The notes: generated by a model from the sequence alone, not told the origin. Shown: positions 9,345 to 17,273, numbered from the stretch's first letter. The stretch is 44,726 nucleotides of DNA from an uncultured Candidatus Peregrinibacteria bacterium (GCA_937863435.1 CALMES010000150.1:1-44726), one strand, 5' to 3'. Program-made: numbers and translations.

Positions 9345-9387
9345 GGCTCCTCTCCCTAAAGGGTTCGTCCAGTCGATGAGAATTGAT

Positions 9388-9576
9388 TCACGGTTTCACT
9401 GTCTCACCAAGGAGAACCTGGTCGGCTGTCGACTTCAAGCGAAGCAATCGCTTCAGGTCGGGGAAGCAGAGGAATCCGGTAAACGTGCGGTCGGCGCTCA
9501 CGAGGTCGACCCCCTCTCGATTCTCCTTGCGGCACCAGAGGCAGGTGCCTTCGCCGTACATCTTGATTGTGATCAT
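9388..9576 (-). CDS. Small Cys-containing protein of the integrated element
   Basis: This is a 62-residue protein with CLWCRKENREGVDLV, then FTGFLCFPDLKRLLRLK. The CxxC plus a later Cys could bind zinc, though a fourth ligand is not obvious. Its start overlaps the end of the prim-pol gene by 4 bp (9573-9576), which implies translational coupling. Small proteins of this look occur next to prim-pol genes in planctomycete elements, as far as I recall. Function unknown. Confidence 0.55.
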   Translation of the reverse strand: MITIKMYGEGTCLWCRKENREGVDLVSADRTFTGFLCFPDLKRLLRLKSTADQVLLGETVKP

Positions 9577-10379
9577 GTCTCAAAGTGCTCCTGATGGGGA
9601 TTCAGTCGCTCGGCTTCCTTGAGCTTGCGAAACAACTCCCGCTCGGTCCAGGGCGGGAGACAACGCGCGTTGTATTCGAGGAAGAGCGGCCACGCCTCGG
9701 GCACGCTCAGTCCGAATTGTTGGATCAAGGCCGAGGCCGCGTACAGCGTCTTGTCGTGGCCGCGACAACCGGAAATGGCTCCTTCGATTGTCGCCAGATA
9801 GGCCGATGCGCGACGGATGCGTCGATGCTCAGGGATTGTGATATCGAACGGAGACTTACAGACGTGATCGAGCGGTAACCAGTCGGGATCGAACGACGGG
9901 AGTTGGTCGGGCGCGAGGATTTCTTCGTTCCAACTCCACGTCGACTCGCGCGCCCGGCTCCAACTGGGAGCGACCACGACGTAGGAGGCTCCGGCGCGGA
10001 GATCGAGGGCGAGTCCTTCGATTCGCGTTCGTGGATGTAAGGGAACCGTGTCGGGCGCTCGAAAGTACGCATGCGAACCGCCGCGCGGCGTGCGTGCAGT
10101 CATCGGCGTGGCGTAGCCTTTGATCCTTTCCTCGGCCTCGCTCGAATCCGCATCGAGGACTACGATGCCGGACGCGCCGCAGACGATCGCCAGATTGCAA
10201 TTGGGTTCGCGACTCAGCCATCGGTCGAACTGGTCGTGAGACACGCGACGACCACGCCAATCACGCCATGCAACGGCTGGGATCTTCGTTCCAGGACGGA
10301 GCGCGAGCACTCCGTAACCCAGGTCGATCAAGTCGTGGGCCGCTTCGCGAATCGAGGATGTGCAGGAAGAAGTCGTCAT
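9573..10379 (-). CDS. Prim-pol (bifunctional DNA primase/polymerase N-terminal) domain protein
   Basis: This is a 268-residue protein from ATG 10379. An alternative upstream ATG at 10499 lies inside another gene and is unlikely. The sequence has AAHDLIDLGYGVLALRPGTK, IPAVAWRDWRGRRVS, NLAIVCGASGIVVLDADS, TARTPRGGSHAYFRAP and LDLRAGASYVVVAPS. These match the archaeo-eukaryotic-type prim-pol domain of replication proteins in plasmids and integrative elements. The D-x-D in VVLDADS would be catalytic. No helicase domain follows, so this is a stand-alone prim-pol. Its ATG overlaps the upstream gene's TGA (ATGA), so the two are coupled. Confidence 0.75.
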   Translation of the reverse strand: MTTSSCTSSIREAAHDLIDLGYGVLALRPGTKIPAVAWRDWRGRRVSHDQFDRWLSREPNCNLAIVCGASGIVVLDADSSEAEERIKGYATPMTARTPRGGSHAYFRAPDTVPLHPRTRIEGLALDLRAGASYVVVAPSWSRARESTWSWNEEILAPDQLPSFDPDWLPLDHVCKSPFDITIPEHRRIRRASAYLATIEGAISGCRGHDKTLYAASALIQQFGLSVPEAWPLFLEYNARCLPPWTERELFRKLKEAERLNPHQEHFET

Positions 10380-10633
10380 TCTTTGTCTTGGGGAATGAGT
10401 GATGCGAGCATAGGTTGGGTCGCTGACCCGTCTCCGTTCAAGTATTTTCTCAGCGTTGCGACGTCGACCTCGTTGACCTTGGTGACGCGGAGGTCGCACA
10501 GAACGCGCTCGTCGATTTCGTGGCGATTGTCGAGCCGGAGGTCGGCGACCGCCGTGCGGAAGTCGCCCAACGTGTACTCGAAAAAGCCGTCATGGATCTC
10601 CGGCAGGATGTCGGCGAAGTCGCACGAGTCGAA
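10376..10633 (-). CDS. C-terminal fragment of an element protein, truncated at the right junction
   Basis: The frame continues out of the 35-bp repeat as FDSCDFADILPEIHDGFFEY, TLGDFRTAVADLRLDNRHEI and VLRKYLNGDG-like sequence, ending in IPQDKE. I do not recognise a family. It overlaps the prim-pol start by an ATGA, so it is the promoter-proximal gene of that operon. Its N-terminus is missing because the insertion boundary falls here. If the segment is circularised through the repeat, the reading frame reaches a GTG at 1918 and gives no convincing N-terminus. Confidence 0.5.
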   Translation of the reverse strand, partial: FDSCDFADILPEIHDGFFEYTLGDFRTAVADLRLDNRHEIDERVLCDLRVTKVNEVDVATLRKYLNGDGSATQPMLASLIPQDKE

Positions 10634-10668
10634 GTCGACGGCGGTGCCGTCGGTGACGGTCGCCGGGT
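10634..10668. repeat. Right copy of the perfect 35-bp direct repeat
   Basis: Identical to 1853-1887. It lies at the boundary between the N-terminal half of the surface gene and the foreign segment. Confidence 0.95.
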
Positions 10669-11734
10669 AGCCGACCGTACTGCGGCGGATGGTGACAGAA
10701 TCGAAGTCAGGAAGCGTCGAGTTCGTCCAGGATAGACTGATGGAGAAAGCGCTATCGACAGCCGAGACATTGGTCGGAGGATCGGCGGTCTGAATGTATT
10801 TCTTGATCTGGCCGCCGCTTGTGCTCGCTGCATACACATAACGATTCGCATCCACCCACAGACCGACAAGCGGACTATTGAGAATGCCGCTATTGATTGT
10901 TCTGGTGGAGGAAAGAAGGGAGCCCGATGCATTGTATTTGTAGATGGCGCCATCGCCGCCAGCCCTTGTCCCGCGCACAAGGACATAGAGATTATCTGCA
11001 TTGTCCACGAAAACGCCCGACGGCGTATCGGAAGTATTGGCATTGAGCGTATCGACGTAACTGGAAAGATAGTTTGACCATCCTTGGCTTGTTGCGTCGT
11101 ATTTCACAACGCGGGCGTTTCCGACCGGAGCGACGATAGTGGAACGATAGTCGACGACAAAAATATTGCCATGGCTATCGAGTGCAAGGGCGCCGGGACC
11201 GGTGATTTTGCTGCCGAATGGAAGAGTGAGTGATTGCACCAGTGACCAGTCGCTTGTGCTGTAGATTTTCACAGCACTCGAGGTGGTGACATAGAGTTGG
11301 GTACGATCGGCGTTGAACGCCATTCCTTGTGTAGGATTGAACGTGCTATACGTCCCAAGACCTGTTAAACGGGTAGTATAGACCGCGCTATGGTCGAAAT
11401 CGGCAAATTCCAGAAGGTTCCCCGACCCGACCGTGTACACATACCCGTTATCGGGGTTTACCACCACTGTTCGCGGCCGCGCTCCATTCAGCGTCCAGGA
11501 AGTGATGAGCGCTCCTGTTGCACTATAATGGAGAATTTTGCTGTTGGCGGTTGTACCGGCTTGCGCGATGTAGATATCGCCGGTCGACCCCATCCATATT
11601 CCCTGCGGGGTATTGAGTCCGCTGATGAAAGTGGAACTATAGGTAAAAGAAGCCCACACCATTTGCGCACCGCAGAAGAGCAAACCCGCGACAACCAACA
11701 CACTCATGCCGATACGAACACATGAAAAACGCAT
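10634..11734 (-). pseudogene. N-terminal half of an interrupted secreted NHL-propeller protein
   Basis: From ATG 11734 there is a Sec signal peptide (VLVVAGLLFCGAQMVWA) and then a beta-propeller with NHL-like blades: GLNTPQGIWMGSTGDIYIAQ, ARPRTVVVNPDNGYVYTV, GPGALALDSHGNIFVVDY and TPSGVFVDNADNLYVLV. It then enters an FnIII-like domain (PTNVSAVDSAFSISLSWTN, SVTIRRSTVGYPATVTDGTAVD). The frame runs into the 35-bp repeat and then into foreign DNA. Joined to 638-1852 it would encode about 771 residues: propeller, FnIII, LamG, Ser-rich linker and C-terminal tag. The paralogue at 24402-26162 has SVTIRRGTGTYP at the same point. Confidence 0.8.
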
Positions 11735-11928
11735 TATTGCATGCTACAGAAATCTTTCCTGCAAACAAATTGCTATGCATTTCAAATAGTCATGCGATGA
11801 AGCTTTTGCACAGTTGTCCTGTGTACGACTGCGACAGGGCAAACAGGCTCAGTATCGGTATTTGTCTTTTTTGTCTCTTGTCGACTTATTCGCGTAACCT
11901 TTTCCCGCCCTATCCGTATACTAGACAT

Positions 11929-12324
11929 ATGAAAAAGCCTCTTCTCATCATCGTCGCACTTATCGTTCTCCTCGTCGCTGGATTCTTCGCGTTCAATGCC
12001 TACATCTACAAAGAAAAACAGGGCGACGGAAAAGCTGTCACCTCGTATCGCGGCACGCTCACGGGCACGCAGGTCTGCCTGCCGCATGCAGATACCGACG
12101 GTCCGCAGACGCTGGAATGTGCGCTTGGCATGAAGACCGATACGGGTGAGTACTACGCACTGGATTTCGGCACACTCTCGCAAGGAATGCCTCCGCTTAC
12201 GGATGGCGATCGCTTCTCGGCAACAGGACTCATTACCCCCGTCGAAATGCTCAGCTCCGATCATTGGAAAAAGTATGACATCCAGGGAATTTTGTCGGTG
12301 ACGGATGCGGTGCAGAAATTATAG
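11929..12324 (+). CDS. Small membrane-anchored protein of unknown function
   Basis: The ATG at 11929 (MKKPLLIIVALIVLLVAGFF) starts 131 residues. One N-terminal membrane helix is followed by an extracytoplasmic domain: TSYRGTLTGTQVCLPHADTD, LECALGMKTDTGEYYALDFG, DRFSATGLITPVEML, KKYDIQGILSV. The short beta strands suggest an OB-like or small barrel domain. I recall similar short proteins in Candidate Phyla Radiation genomes, without known function. A longer frame from 11722 is possible, but its extra residues are not membrane- or domain-like, so 11929 is preferred. TATACT at 11918-11923 may be a -10 element, very close to the start. Confidence 0.6.
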   Translation: MKKPLLIIVALIVLLVAGFFAFNAYIYKEKQGDGKAVTSYRGTLTGTQVCLPHADTDGPQTLECALGMKTDTGEYYALDFGTLSQGMPPLTDGDRFSATGLITPVEMLSSDHWKKYDIQGILSVTDAVQKL

Positions 12325-12451
12325 AACCGTCTTGGCTGTGACCCACGGTGCCGTTGTCACCCGCGAGTATGGCTTACCGGCTGTTGTGGGAGTGGAGAAT
12401 GCGAATGAATGGGACGGGGGGGTTGGATGTGGTGTTAGGAGGGATCTGTTT

Positions 12452-12484
12452 ATGATTAAATTGGAATATGGATGTATTAACTAA
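12452..12484 (+). promoter_or_regulatory. Leader mini-ORF overlapping the vsr start
   Basis: An AGGAGG ribosome-binding site at 12438-12443 lies 8 bases before an ATG that opens a 10-codon frame (MIKLEYGCIN, stop at 12482-12484). The vsr ATG at 12468 lies inside it, 24+ bases from the ribosome-binding site. Translation of the mini-ORF could deliver ribosomes to vsr. Confidence 0.4.
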
Positions 12485-12875
12485 AAAACAACGCAGCTAC
12501 TGCATGTCTATGATTCGGGCAAAAAATACGAAGCCTGAAACAGCTTTGAGAAAAATGATTTATCTGGCGGGAGCAAGAGGCTACAGATTACATGCAGCAT
12601 TGCCGGGAAAGCCTGATATATATTTTCCGAAGAAGAGAATTGCTGTTTTTGTGGATGGGTGCTTCTGGCATGGTTGTCCATACTGCAAACTCAATCCGGT
12701 GACAAACAGATCTTTCTGGAAAAACAAAATCACTGCTAATCGTGCGAGGGACAGGAAAAACACGCGCCGTCTGAGACGGAATAAAATACATGTCATCAGA
12801 ATCAGAGAACATCAACTTAAAAGATATCCTGATAAATATACCGCGAAGATTATATCAATATTGAAAGAGCGCTGA
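12468..12875 (+). CDS. vsr: Vsr very-short-patch DNA mismatch endonuclease
   Basis: This is a 135-residue protein, the family's usual length. It has the signature MSMIRAKNTKPETALRKMI, then LPGKPDIYFPKKRIAVFVDG, CFWHGCPYC, RSFWKNKI and HVIRIREHQL. The Asp of PGKPDIYFP matches the catalytic Asp of the family, and the Cys/His of FWHGC match the zinc site. Vsr nicks next to the T of T:G mismatches made by deamination of 5-methylcytosine, so it pairs with the cytosine methyltransferase at 14118. It is convergent with the endonuclease gene and the two meet without a gap (12875/12876). Confidence 0.93.
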   Translation: MDVLTKKQRSYCMSMIRAKNTKPETALRKMIYLAGARGYRLHAALPGKPDIYFPKKRIAVFVDGCFWHGCPYCKLNPVTNRSFWKNKITANRARDRKNTRRLRRNKIHVIRIREHQLKRYPDKYTAKIISILKER

Positions 12876-14087
12876 TTACTGTTTGCTTTTTACCGAATCG
12901 ATGAAATCTTCAAGATTCATAAGCCAAGTCTGCTGTTTTTCTGTATACGTTTTTTGGATTTCCGTCGGTACAACCAGCTGAAGCATGCTCGACTCCATCT
13001 CCGCCGTCTGATCTTCGGTAATACCGCGTTCCAGAGTCACAAGATGCTTGCGCTTTATCCTGTCAGCCTCATTTAAAACCTGCGCCCATCGTTCCTTGCA
13101 CGTTGATTTTGCACCGAGCATCGTCAGCCTTTCCGAAGGAAAACCAGCATCCCGGTATTGCTCGATACCAGGAAAAATGAAGTCGGGTGTTCTTTTTCTT
13201 TCTGTAGCTTTTCCATGCGAAAACGAGAGCTTATGTTCGATGAAAACGTAAGCCAGATGTAATTCAAATGACTTACCCATCCTTGCCTTTCTTCGATTAT
13301 GAACACTTAATGAAAACTGGATAAATGCATCCACATCATCATTATTTTTTCCGAAACCTTCCTGCAGACGTATGGTGACCAGATATTTTTCGAAAGCCCT
13401 GAAAAGCTCTTCTTCCTTGCTGATCCAGCTTATCAAGGCTAAGTCAGGCGAATCCATTGATGATCCTACACCCGAATGCAGGCGGGCATAATCGGAAAAA
13501 ACCTTTGTCGGTGGAAGATTACCGTTGAAATCGTGGAGCATTTCACCAAGAAGATTATTGTCTGGCCGGATTGCCTCTATGCCCAGCTCCTCCAGAATGA
13601 GTCTGGAGGTAAAATCCAATCTTGCTTTTTCGGTGCTTAAATCCTGATACTCGACTCTCTGCAGATTCTGAGGAGAAAGAGAAAAAAGCCATAACAACTC
13701 CTGCTCTGCGCCGCTTCCCTGCTTTGCAGCTATGAGCATCACCGTTCCGTCAGTTCTTTTGCCGAAAATAACCAGATCACCCTCGTGAAATTTTTCGGTA
13801 ACATTAGACTGGGTGTAATACAGACGATGCTCAGTTCGCGGCGGTTTTCGCGATTCATACCAAGTCAGCGCATCAGTATGCCTTTCGTATTCCTCAGAGT
13901 CATCAAGATAAAGAAATGTTGTTTTGTATCTTATCTTGTCTCCGTTTTCCCGCTTACCAAAGAGCTTTACCAAACCTTCCACTCCGTTAAATTCGTGCTG
14001 ATGCGATCTGTCCGGACTGACTTCAACAGCACTCATTCTTTTTGCTGTTATTCCTTCGAAGTACTGTGACAAACCGTCTTGATGCAT
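12876..14087 (-). CDS. EcoRII-like type II restriction endonuclease
   Basis: This is a 403-residue protein. The N-terminal half has GDLVIFGKRTDGTVMLIAAK and GSGAEQELLWLF, resembling the EcoRII effector-binding domain. The C-terminal half has RKARMGKSFELHLAYVF, RTPDFIFPG and LTMLGAKSTCKERW. That is the PD-(D/E)xK core of the EcoRII catalytic domain, with the Asp of TPDFIFP and the Lys residues of GAKSTCK. LVTLERGIT and LQLVVP follow. It matches full-length EcoRII in size, so it probably needs two CCWGG-like sites. It lies 30 bp downstream of the methyltransferase on the same strand, as an operon. Specificity is inferred from the Dcm-Vsr context. Confidence 0.85.
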   Translation of the reverse strand: MHQDGLSQYFEGITAKRMSAVEVSPDRSHQHEFNGVEGLVKLFGKRENGDKIRYKTTFLYLDDSEEYERHTDALTWYESRKPPRTEHRLYYTQSNVTEKFHEGDLVIFGKRTDGTVMLIAAKQGSGAEQELLWLFSLSPQNLQRVEYQDLSTEKARLDFTSRLILEELGIEAIRPDNNLLGEMLHDFNGNLPPTKVFSDYARLHSGVGSSMDSPDLALISWISKEEELFRAFEKYLVTIRLQEGFGKNNDDVDAFIQFSLSVHNRRKARMGKSFELHLAYVFIEHKLSFSHGKATERKRTPDFIFPGIEQYRDAGFPSERLTMLGAKSTCKERWAQVLNEADRIKRKHLVTLERGITEDQTAEMESSMLQLVVPTEIQKTYTEKQQTWLMNLEDFIDSVKSKQ

Positions 14088-14117
14088 ATGTACATAATAC
14101 AGGACAAGCTGATAATA

Positions 14118-15116
14118 TCACGCCGGAACCAAAGCCAGTTTCAAAGAGGCTTTTTTTGCGGGTATAGCTTTGCCGATTGCAGGAATAAAAGCTGACTGCC
14201 TTATAACATGTCCTGCGAGATAGGACATCAAGGGCACGCACACTGAATTACCAAATTGTTTGTATGCCTGTGTATCTGATACCGGGATAATGAACGAATC
14301 AGGATAACCCTGTAATCGTGCACATTCCCGCGGAGTGAGGCGACGTGGCAGGGTATCATCCTGTGCTATCAGTATCTCGCTGCCGTCTTTGTAATATCTG
14401 GCAGAAAGCGTTCGCGTAACACCCTCCGGATTCCCAAGACCATAACCAAATCCGTTTCCCTTCTCCTTATGCTTTTTGGCATAAACCTGCAAATACTGCC
14501 ATAATTTGTCTGACAATGTGTATTTCGGATCGACTCTCTTCTCGAGAATATCCTTTAGTTTCATATTTTTGTGCGGCAGACTCTCAGGAAGCAGTATTTT
14601 ATGTGTCCTACAGGCTACTATAATTGTCCGTTCTCTGTGCTGCGGAACAAAATGAGCGGCATCAAAAATCTTCACATCAACAAAATAACCAAGTTCTTCA
14701 AGAGTCGCTCGTATTACCCTGAAAGTGTTACCTTTATCATGCGACAGAAGATTCTTCACATTCTCAAGAAAAACTACTTTCGGCTCATGATGTTTGATTA
14801 TACGTGCTATTTCGAAAAAGAGATTACCCTGTGATTCATCATCAAAACCATGTTTTCGCCCCAAGCTTATCTTTTTGGAGACTCCTGCAATGGAAAAAGG
14901 CTGACATGGAAATCCTGCACACAAAATATCAAATGCAGGAATATCTTCGACAGCAATTTTTGTAATATCGCCATGAGGCATTTCATTGAAATTAGTTTTA
15001 TATGTTTCGCAAGCATATTTATTCCATTCTGAAGAAAATACACATTTACCGCCCTGTTTTTCAAACGCCATCCGGATTCCTCCGATGCCTGCAAATAAAT
15101 CTATAAATTTGAACAT
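14118..15116 (-). CDS. dcm: DNA (cytosine-5) methyltransferase, Dcm-like
   Basis: This is a 332-residue protein with the ordered m5C motifs: [33 protein letters not shown] (catalytic Cys), [56 protein letters not shown]. The target-recognition region lies between VIII and IX. It makes 5-methylcytosine and protects against the endonuclease encoded just downstream. With Vsr and the EcoRII-type nuclease, a CCWGG-type target is likely. The coding strand is more AT-rich than neighbouring surface genes, fitting recent transfer. A palindrome lies 75 bp upstream of its start. Confidence 0.93.
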   Translation of the reverse strand: MFKFIDLFAGIGGIRMAFEKQGGKCVFSSEWNKYACETYKTNFNEMPHGDITKIAVEDIPAFDILCAGFPCQPFSIAGVSKKISLGRKHGFDDESQGNLFFEIARIIKHHEPKVVFLENVKNLLSHDKGNTFRVIRATLEELGYFVDVKIFDAAHFVPQHRERTIIVACRTHKILLPESLPHKNMKLKDILEKRVDPKYTLSDKLWQYLQVYAKKHKEKGNGFGYGLGNPEGVTRTLSARYYKDGSEILIAQDDTLPRRLTPRECARLQGYPDSFIIPVSDTQAYKQFGNSVCVPLMSYLAGHVIRQSAFIPAIGKAIPAKKASLKLALVPA

Positions 15117-15190
15117 ATTTATATCTCGATTGTATTTGAAATAATCAAAACCGCTAGGAAATATTGATGCAAGATTTTACTAAATGTTAT

Positions 15191-15208
15191 GGTGTACAAA
15201 TGTACACC
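15191..15208. promoter_or_regulatory. 18-bp perfect palindrome upstream of dcm (candidate operator)
   Basis: GGTGTACA-AA-TGTACACC is a perfect inverted repeat about 75 bp upstream of the dcm ATG. Type II systems often place a controller or methyltransferase-binding site there. No controller gene is present, so autoregulation by the methyltransferase or an outside repressor are options. Confidence 0.45.
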
Positions 15209-15220
15209 TTTCTCCTCAAG

Positions 15221-15291
15221 CCTCCTCCAACCCCGGTGAGACGGTGAGTGTTGTTGTGCCAGAGCCACTCTTGTAATTCCCGTTCGCTGCT
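15221..15291 (-). repeat. Orphan copy 1 of the surface-gene 3'-end repeat
   Basis: On the minus strand this encodes AANGNYKSGSGTTTLTVSPG then LEEA and a stop. This is the last ~25 codons of the Ig-like surface gene at 20081, but no upstream gene is attached. It is direct-repeat-related to 16311-16390 and 20086-20164. Confidence 0.8.
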
Positions 15292-15314
15292 CATCTTTTT
15301 ATTAATCCCTCTAT

Positions 15315-15770
15315 TTATGCCTGATTGATAGTTGTATAGGTCCTTTCCTCGCAATCAATCACAACCGCATTACCTTTTGCCACCCGCTGCTGCGGGATTT
15401 TTTTATTAAGCATCGTTTCTCCGTACACAGCAGGTAAGAGAGTGGCGATTTCTTCATGTGTGACGACAATCAGCAAACCAACAGAACCTGCCATCTCGTT
15501 TATAGTCGCCAGCAGCGGAGCTATATCAAACCTCTTGTATCCGTACTGCGATGCGAGAAGATCATTCTGCTGGAAAGGCAGTTTCAGCTCTTCTGCCAAT
15601 ACGCGTGCTGTTTGCACAGCCCGCAGAACGGGCGACGACAGCACAAGACCGTTGCCGTCTTTATAGACTTCAAGTTCTTTGCCAAGAGCTATCGCCTTTT
15701 CTACGGCGGAAGACGTTATATCTCCGCTTGGCTTGTAATCGCCATGCCGAACAACTGCAAGGTAGCGCAT
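15315..15770 (-). CDS. SixA-like histidine phosphatase
   Basis: This is a 151-residue protein. RHG at the N-terminus (MRYLAVVRHGDY) supplies the phosphate-accepting His. SSPVLRAVQTARVLAEEL gives the second Arg motif, and LLIVVTHEEI gives the second catalytic His. Short members of this superfamily like SixA remove phosphate from phosphohistidine in signalling proteins, although other small phosphatases also fit. It is divergent from the gene at 15842, which has a different possible link to phosphohistidine. Confidence 0.8.
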   Translation of the reverse strand: MRYLAVVRHGDYKPSGDITSSAVEKAIALGKELEVYKDGNGLVLSSPVLRAVQTARVLAEELKLPFQQNDLLASQYGYKRFDIAPLLATINEMAGSVGLLIVVTHEEIATLLPAVYGETMLNKKIPQQRVAKGNAVVIDCEERTYTTINQA

Positions 15771-15800
15771 AGAGGTGCTAGTTCCGGTATCTTACATGTT

Positions 15801-15829
15801 TTGACTAAAATTTCAAATTGCTGTATAAT
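15801..15829 (+). promoter_or_regulatory. Strong sigma-70-type promoter
   Basis: TTGACT (15801-15806), 17-bp spacer, TATAAT (15824-15829). Transcription should start near 15836. The ATG at 15842 is therefore nearly leaderless, and the upstream ATGs at 15818 and 15830 are ruled out as starts. Confidence 0.75.
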
Positions 15830-15841
15830 ATGAATGTACAT

Positions 15842-16270
15842 ATGGACACAAAAAAGCACGCATTGAGAGCAAAAATTCATAGTCTGCCCATTCCCTCAGA
15901 AGGACAGACAAGTATGCGCGTGCCTTATATTATTATGCATAGCCCCAAGGCTCGCGGAGATATGTATCTTTTGCTATCTGCCCCCAGCCCCAGCCATGCC
16001 AACGTCGCCGAAGACCTCAATCATAACTCGCGCGACCCCAATATTGTCGGCGGAGGAATTTTATCACTCAGCAAAAACGGAGACACCTGGAACATGAATA
16101 TGGAAGCAAGATCGCATTACGGCACTATTCCCGAAGAAGTGCAGGATCGTTTTGCGCAGAAGATCAAACGGACATTGGCACTCAAGGGAGTTGAGATTGA
16201 TCAGATGGAAACTATCGCATCAGATTCTGATGTACATCATCACTGGGAAAACAAACATCAAGCAGCGTAA
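15842..16270 (+). CDS. Hypothetical protein, possibly Janus/Ocnus (phosphohistidine phosphatase)-like
   Basis: This is a 142-residue protein, with the start fixed by the promoter just upstream. It has VPYIIMHSPKARGDMYLL, then APSPSHANVAEDL, then IVGGGILSLSKNG, WNMNMEARSHYGTIPEEV and RTLALKGVEID. The order (strand, His in SHANVA, GGG-I-L, strand, S-x-x-YG) resembles the Janus/Ocnus family, where a His before a GGGxI motif is catalytic. Similarity is weak and remembered, not searched. It is divergent from a SixA-type phosphatase, which may be functional or chance. It could also be an unrelated CPR-specific protein. Confidence 0.4.
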   Translation: MDTKKHALRAKIHSLPIPSEGQTSMRVPYIIMHSPKARGDMYLLLSAPSPSHANVAEDLNHNSRDPNIVGGGILSLSKNGDTWNMNMEARSHYGTIPEEVQDRFAQKIKRTLALKGVEIDQMETIASDSDVHHHWENKHQAA

Positions 16271-16310
16271 CAACATGCAAAAACTGATGAGCATGACTTT
16301 TTCAGCTACG

Positions 16311-16390
16311 CCTCCTCCAACCCCGGTGAGACGGTGAGTGTTGTGGCTCCCGAGCCGCTCTTGTAATTCCCGTTCGCCGCTTGGGTGGAA
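16311..16390 (-). repeat. Orphan copy 2 of the surface-gene 3'-end repeat
   Basis: On the minus strand this encodes TQAANGNYKSGSGATTLTVS, PGLEEA and a stop, matching the C-terminus of the gene at 20081. It shares about 80 bp with 20086-20164 and 70 bp with 15221-15291, all in the same orientation. Confidence 0.8.
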
Positions 16391-16422
16391 TGGATATGGT
16401 TATCTGCAAATTCCTCAGAAGC

Positions 16423-17220
16423 CTAATTACCTTCTTCTGCATTGTCATATACTGAATAAAAGCCATTTTCTCCCTCTCTTCGCGCAAGATCGAATGTCAT
16501 AATGTGCTTATCATCGCCTGTTGGTCTGTTGCCATTATGGATGACGAGCGGATCGCTGAACAATAGCCAGCCGTTTTTTCCTCCGGCTAAGACACTTTCC
16601 TCTTCAATCCTGGTAGAAAACCTCGGCTGTACGAATGTATTTGTATTAAGTACAGCATTTATTGCATCAGCAATTGTGGTTATTTGGTCAGTGATCTTTC
16701 CTATCGTTTTCTTATTCTCCCGTATGGTTTGTATGGTTTCTAAAGAAGAACGATCTGCCAACTCCGACTCGGCAACAGACAGAAAATGGAGGACGGGTGA
16801 CACCCGAGTTTGCGCGACGGTGGAGTCTGCCGGAGAAATAAACGTGTAATATTCGATTTCCCGCTCACTTCTATCAACATGCCAGATTGTTTCGTCCTGC
16901 GCTCTATTAAAAACCATTCCCATGCGTATTGGGGCAGAAAGAGTCCCTGCCAAGAGACCGTATCTGTTGCAGAGTGCGAATAAAGCTGCACGCACTTGTC
17001 CTATTCCATTATTGAATTGGTCGAATAACTCTCTAGGTAATTCATTCTCAAATTCAAACCCGAAGCCATAAGGAAGTAATTCATCTAGGTACGAGGGCTT
17101 CATAACCCTGCCCTTTTGACCCTGCAGTAACTCGGGGACCTGAATTGCAGGGAAAGCTATCGAGAGTATACTTTCAACCGTTTGAAGCTGTGAGTGCATA
17201 GAGGCATACAATACATTCAC
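16423..17220 (-). CDS. Unknown protein with an HxD...H pattern (possible Fe(II)/2-oxoglutarate oxygenase fold)
   Basis: This is a 265-residue soluble protein that I do not recognise by family. Visible features are TIWHVDRSEREIEYYTFISP (an HxD motif), a helical middle (TIGKITDQITTIADAINAVL), then NGWLLFSDPLVIHNGNRPTG and DDKHIMTFDLARR. A His about 120 residues after HxD, in a strand followed by an Arg-containing segment, is how Fe(II)/2-oxoglutarate oxygenases arrange ligands. That fold is an inference. It is divergent from the gene at 17274 with a 53-bp AT-rich gap, and lies in a cassette with a protease-like protein, an AsnB-like enzyme and a small peptide. Confidence 0.4.
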   Translation of the reverse strand: MNVLYASMHSQLQTVESILSIAFPAIQVPELLQGQKGRVMKPSYLDELLPYGFGFEFENELPRELFDQFNNGIGQVRAALFALCNRYGLLAGTLSAPIRMGMVFNRAQDETIWHVDRSEREIEYYTFISPADSTVAQTRVSPVLHFLSVAESELADRSSLETIQTIRENKKTIGKITDQITTIADAINAVLNTNTFVQPRFSTRIEEESVLAGGKNGWLLFSDPLVIHNGNRPTGDDKHIMTFDLARREGENGFYSVYDNAEEGN

Positions 17221-17273
17221 AGTAATGTATATTCAAACACACTATTTTTCTTAGTCCATTACCTTCCTCTGCC

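Larger units (their letters stand above)
1888..10633. mobile_element. Foreign GC-rich segment inserted in a surface-protein gene
   Basis: This segment splits one secreted-protein gene and is bounded by a perfect 35-bp direct repeat. Its content differs from both flanks. It has a SAM methyltransferase, a HEAT-repeat protein and a DUF2000 protein, decayed transposases, a tRNA 3' end beside a broken tyrosine integrase, an HTH protein and a prim-pol protein, as in integrated elements of Planctomycetes. Genes at both ends (1888-2286 and 10376-10633) are cut at the repeats. It may be a circular molecule integrated by recombination across the repeat, or a metagenome misassembly through a shared 35-mer. 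The sequence alone does not settle this. Confidence 0.65.

Noticed and set aside
10379-10499. N-terminal extension of the prim-pol protein
   Set aside because: The extension is Arg-rich, lacks domain content and lies fully inside the upstream coupled gene; the ATGA overlap at 10376-10379 marks the start.
1853-10668. 35-bp repeat as a transposon target-site duplication
   Set aside because: It is far longer than usual target duplications, and there are no terminal inverted repeats or active transposase.
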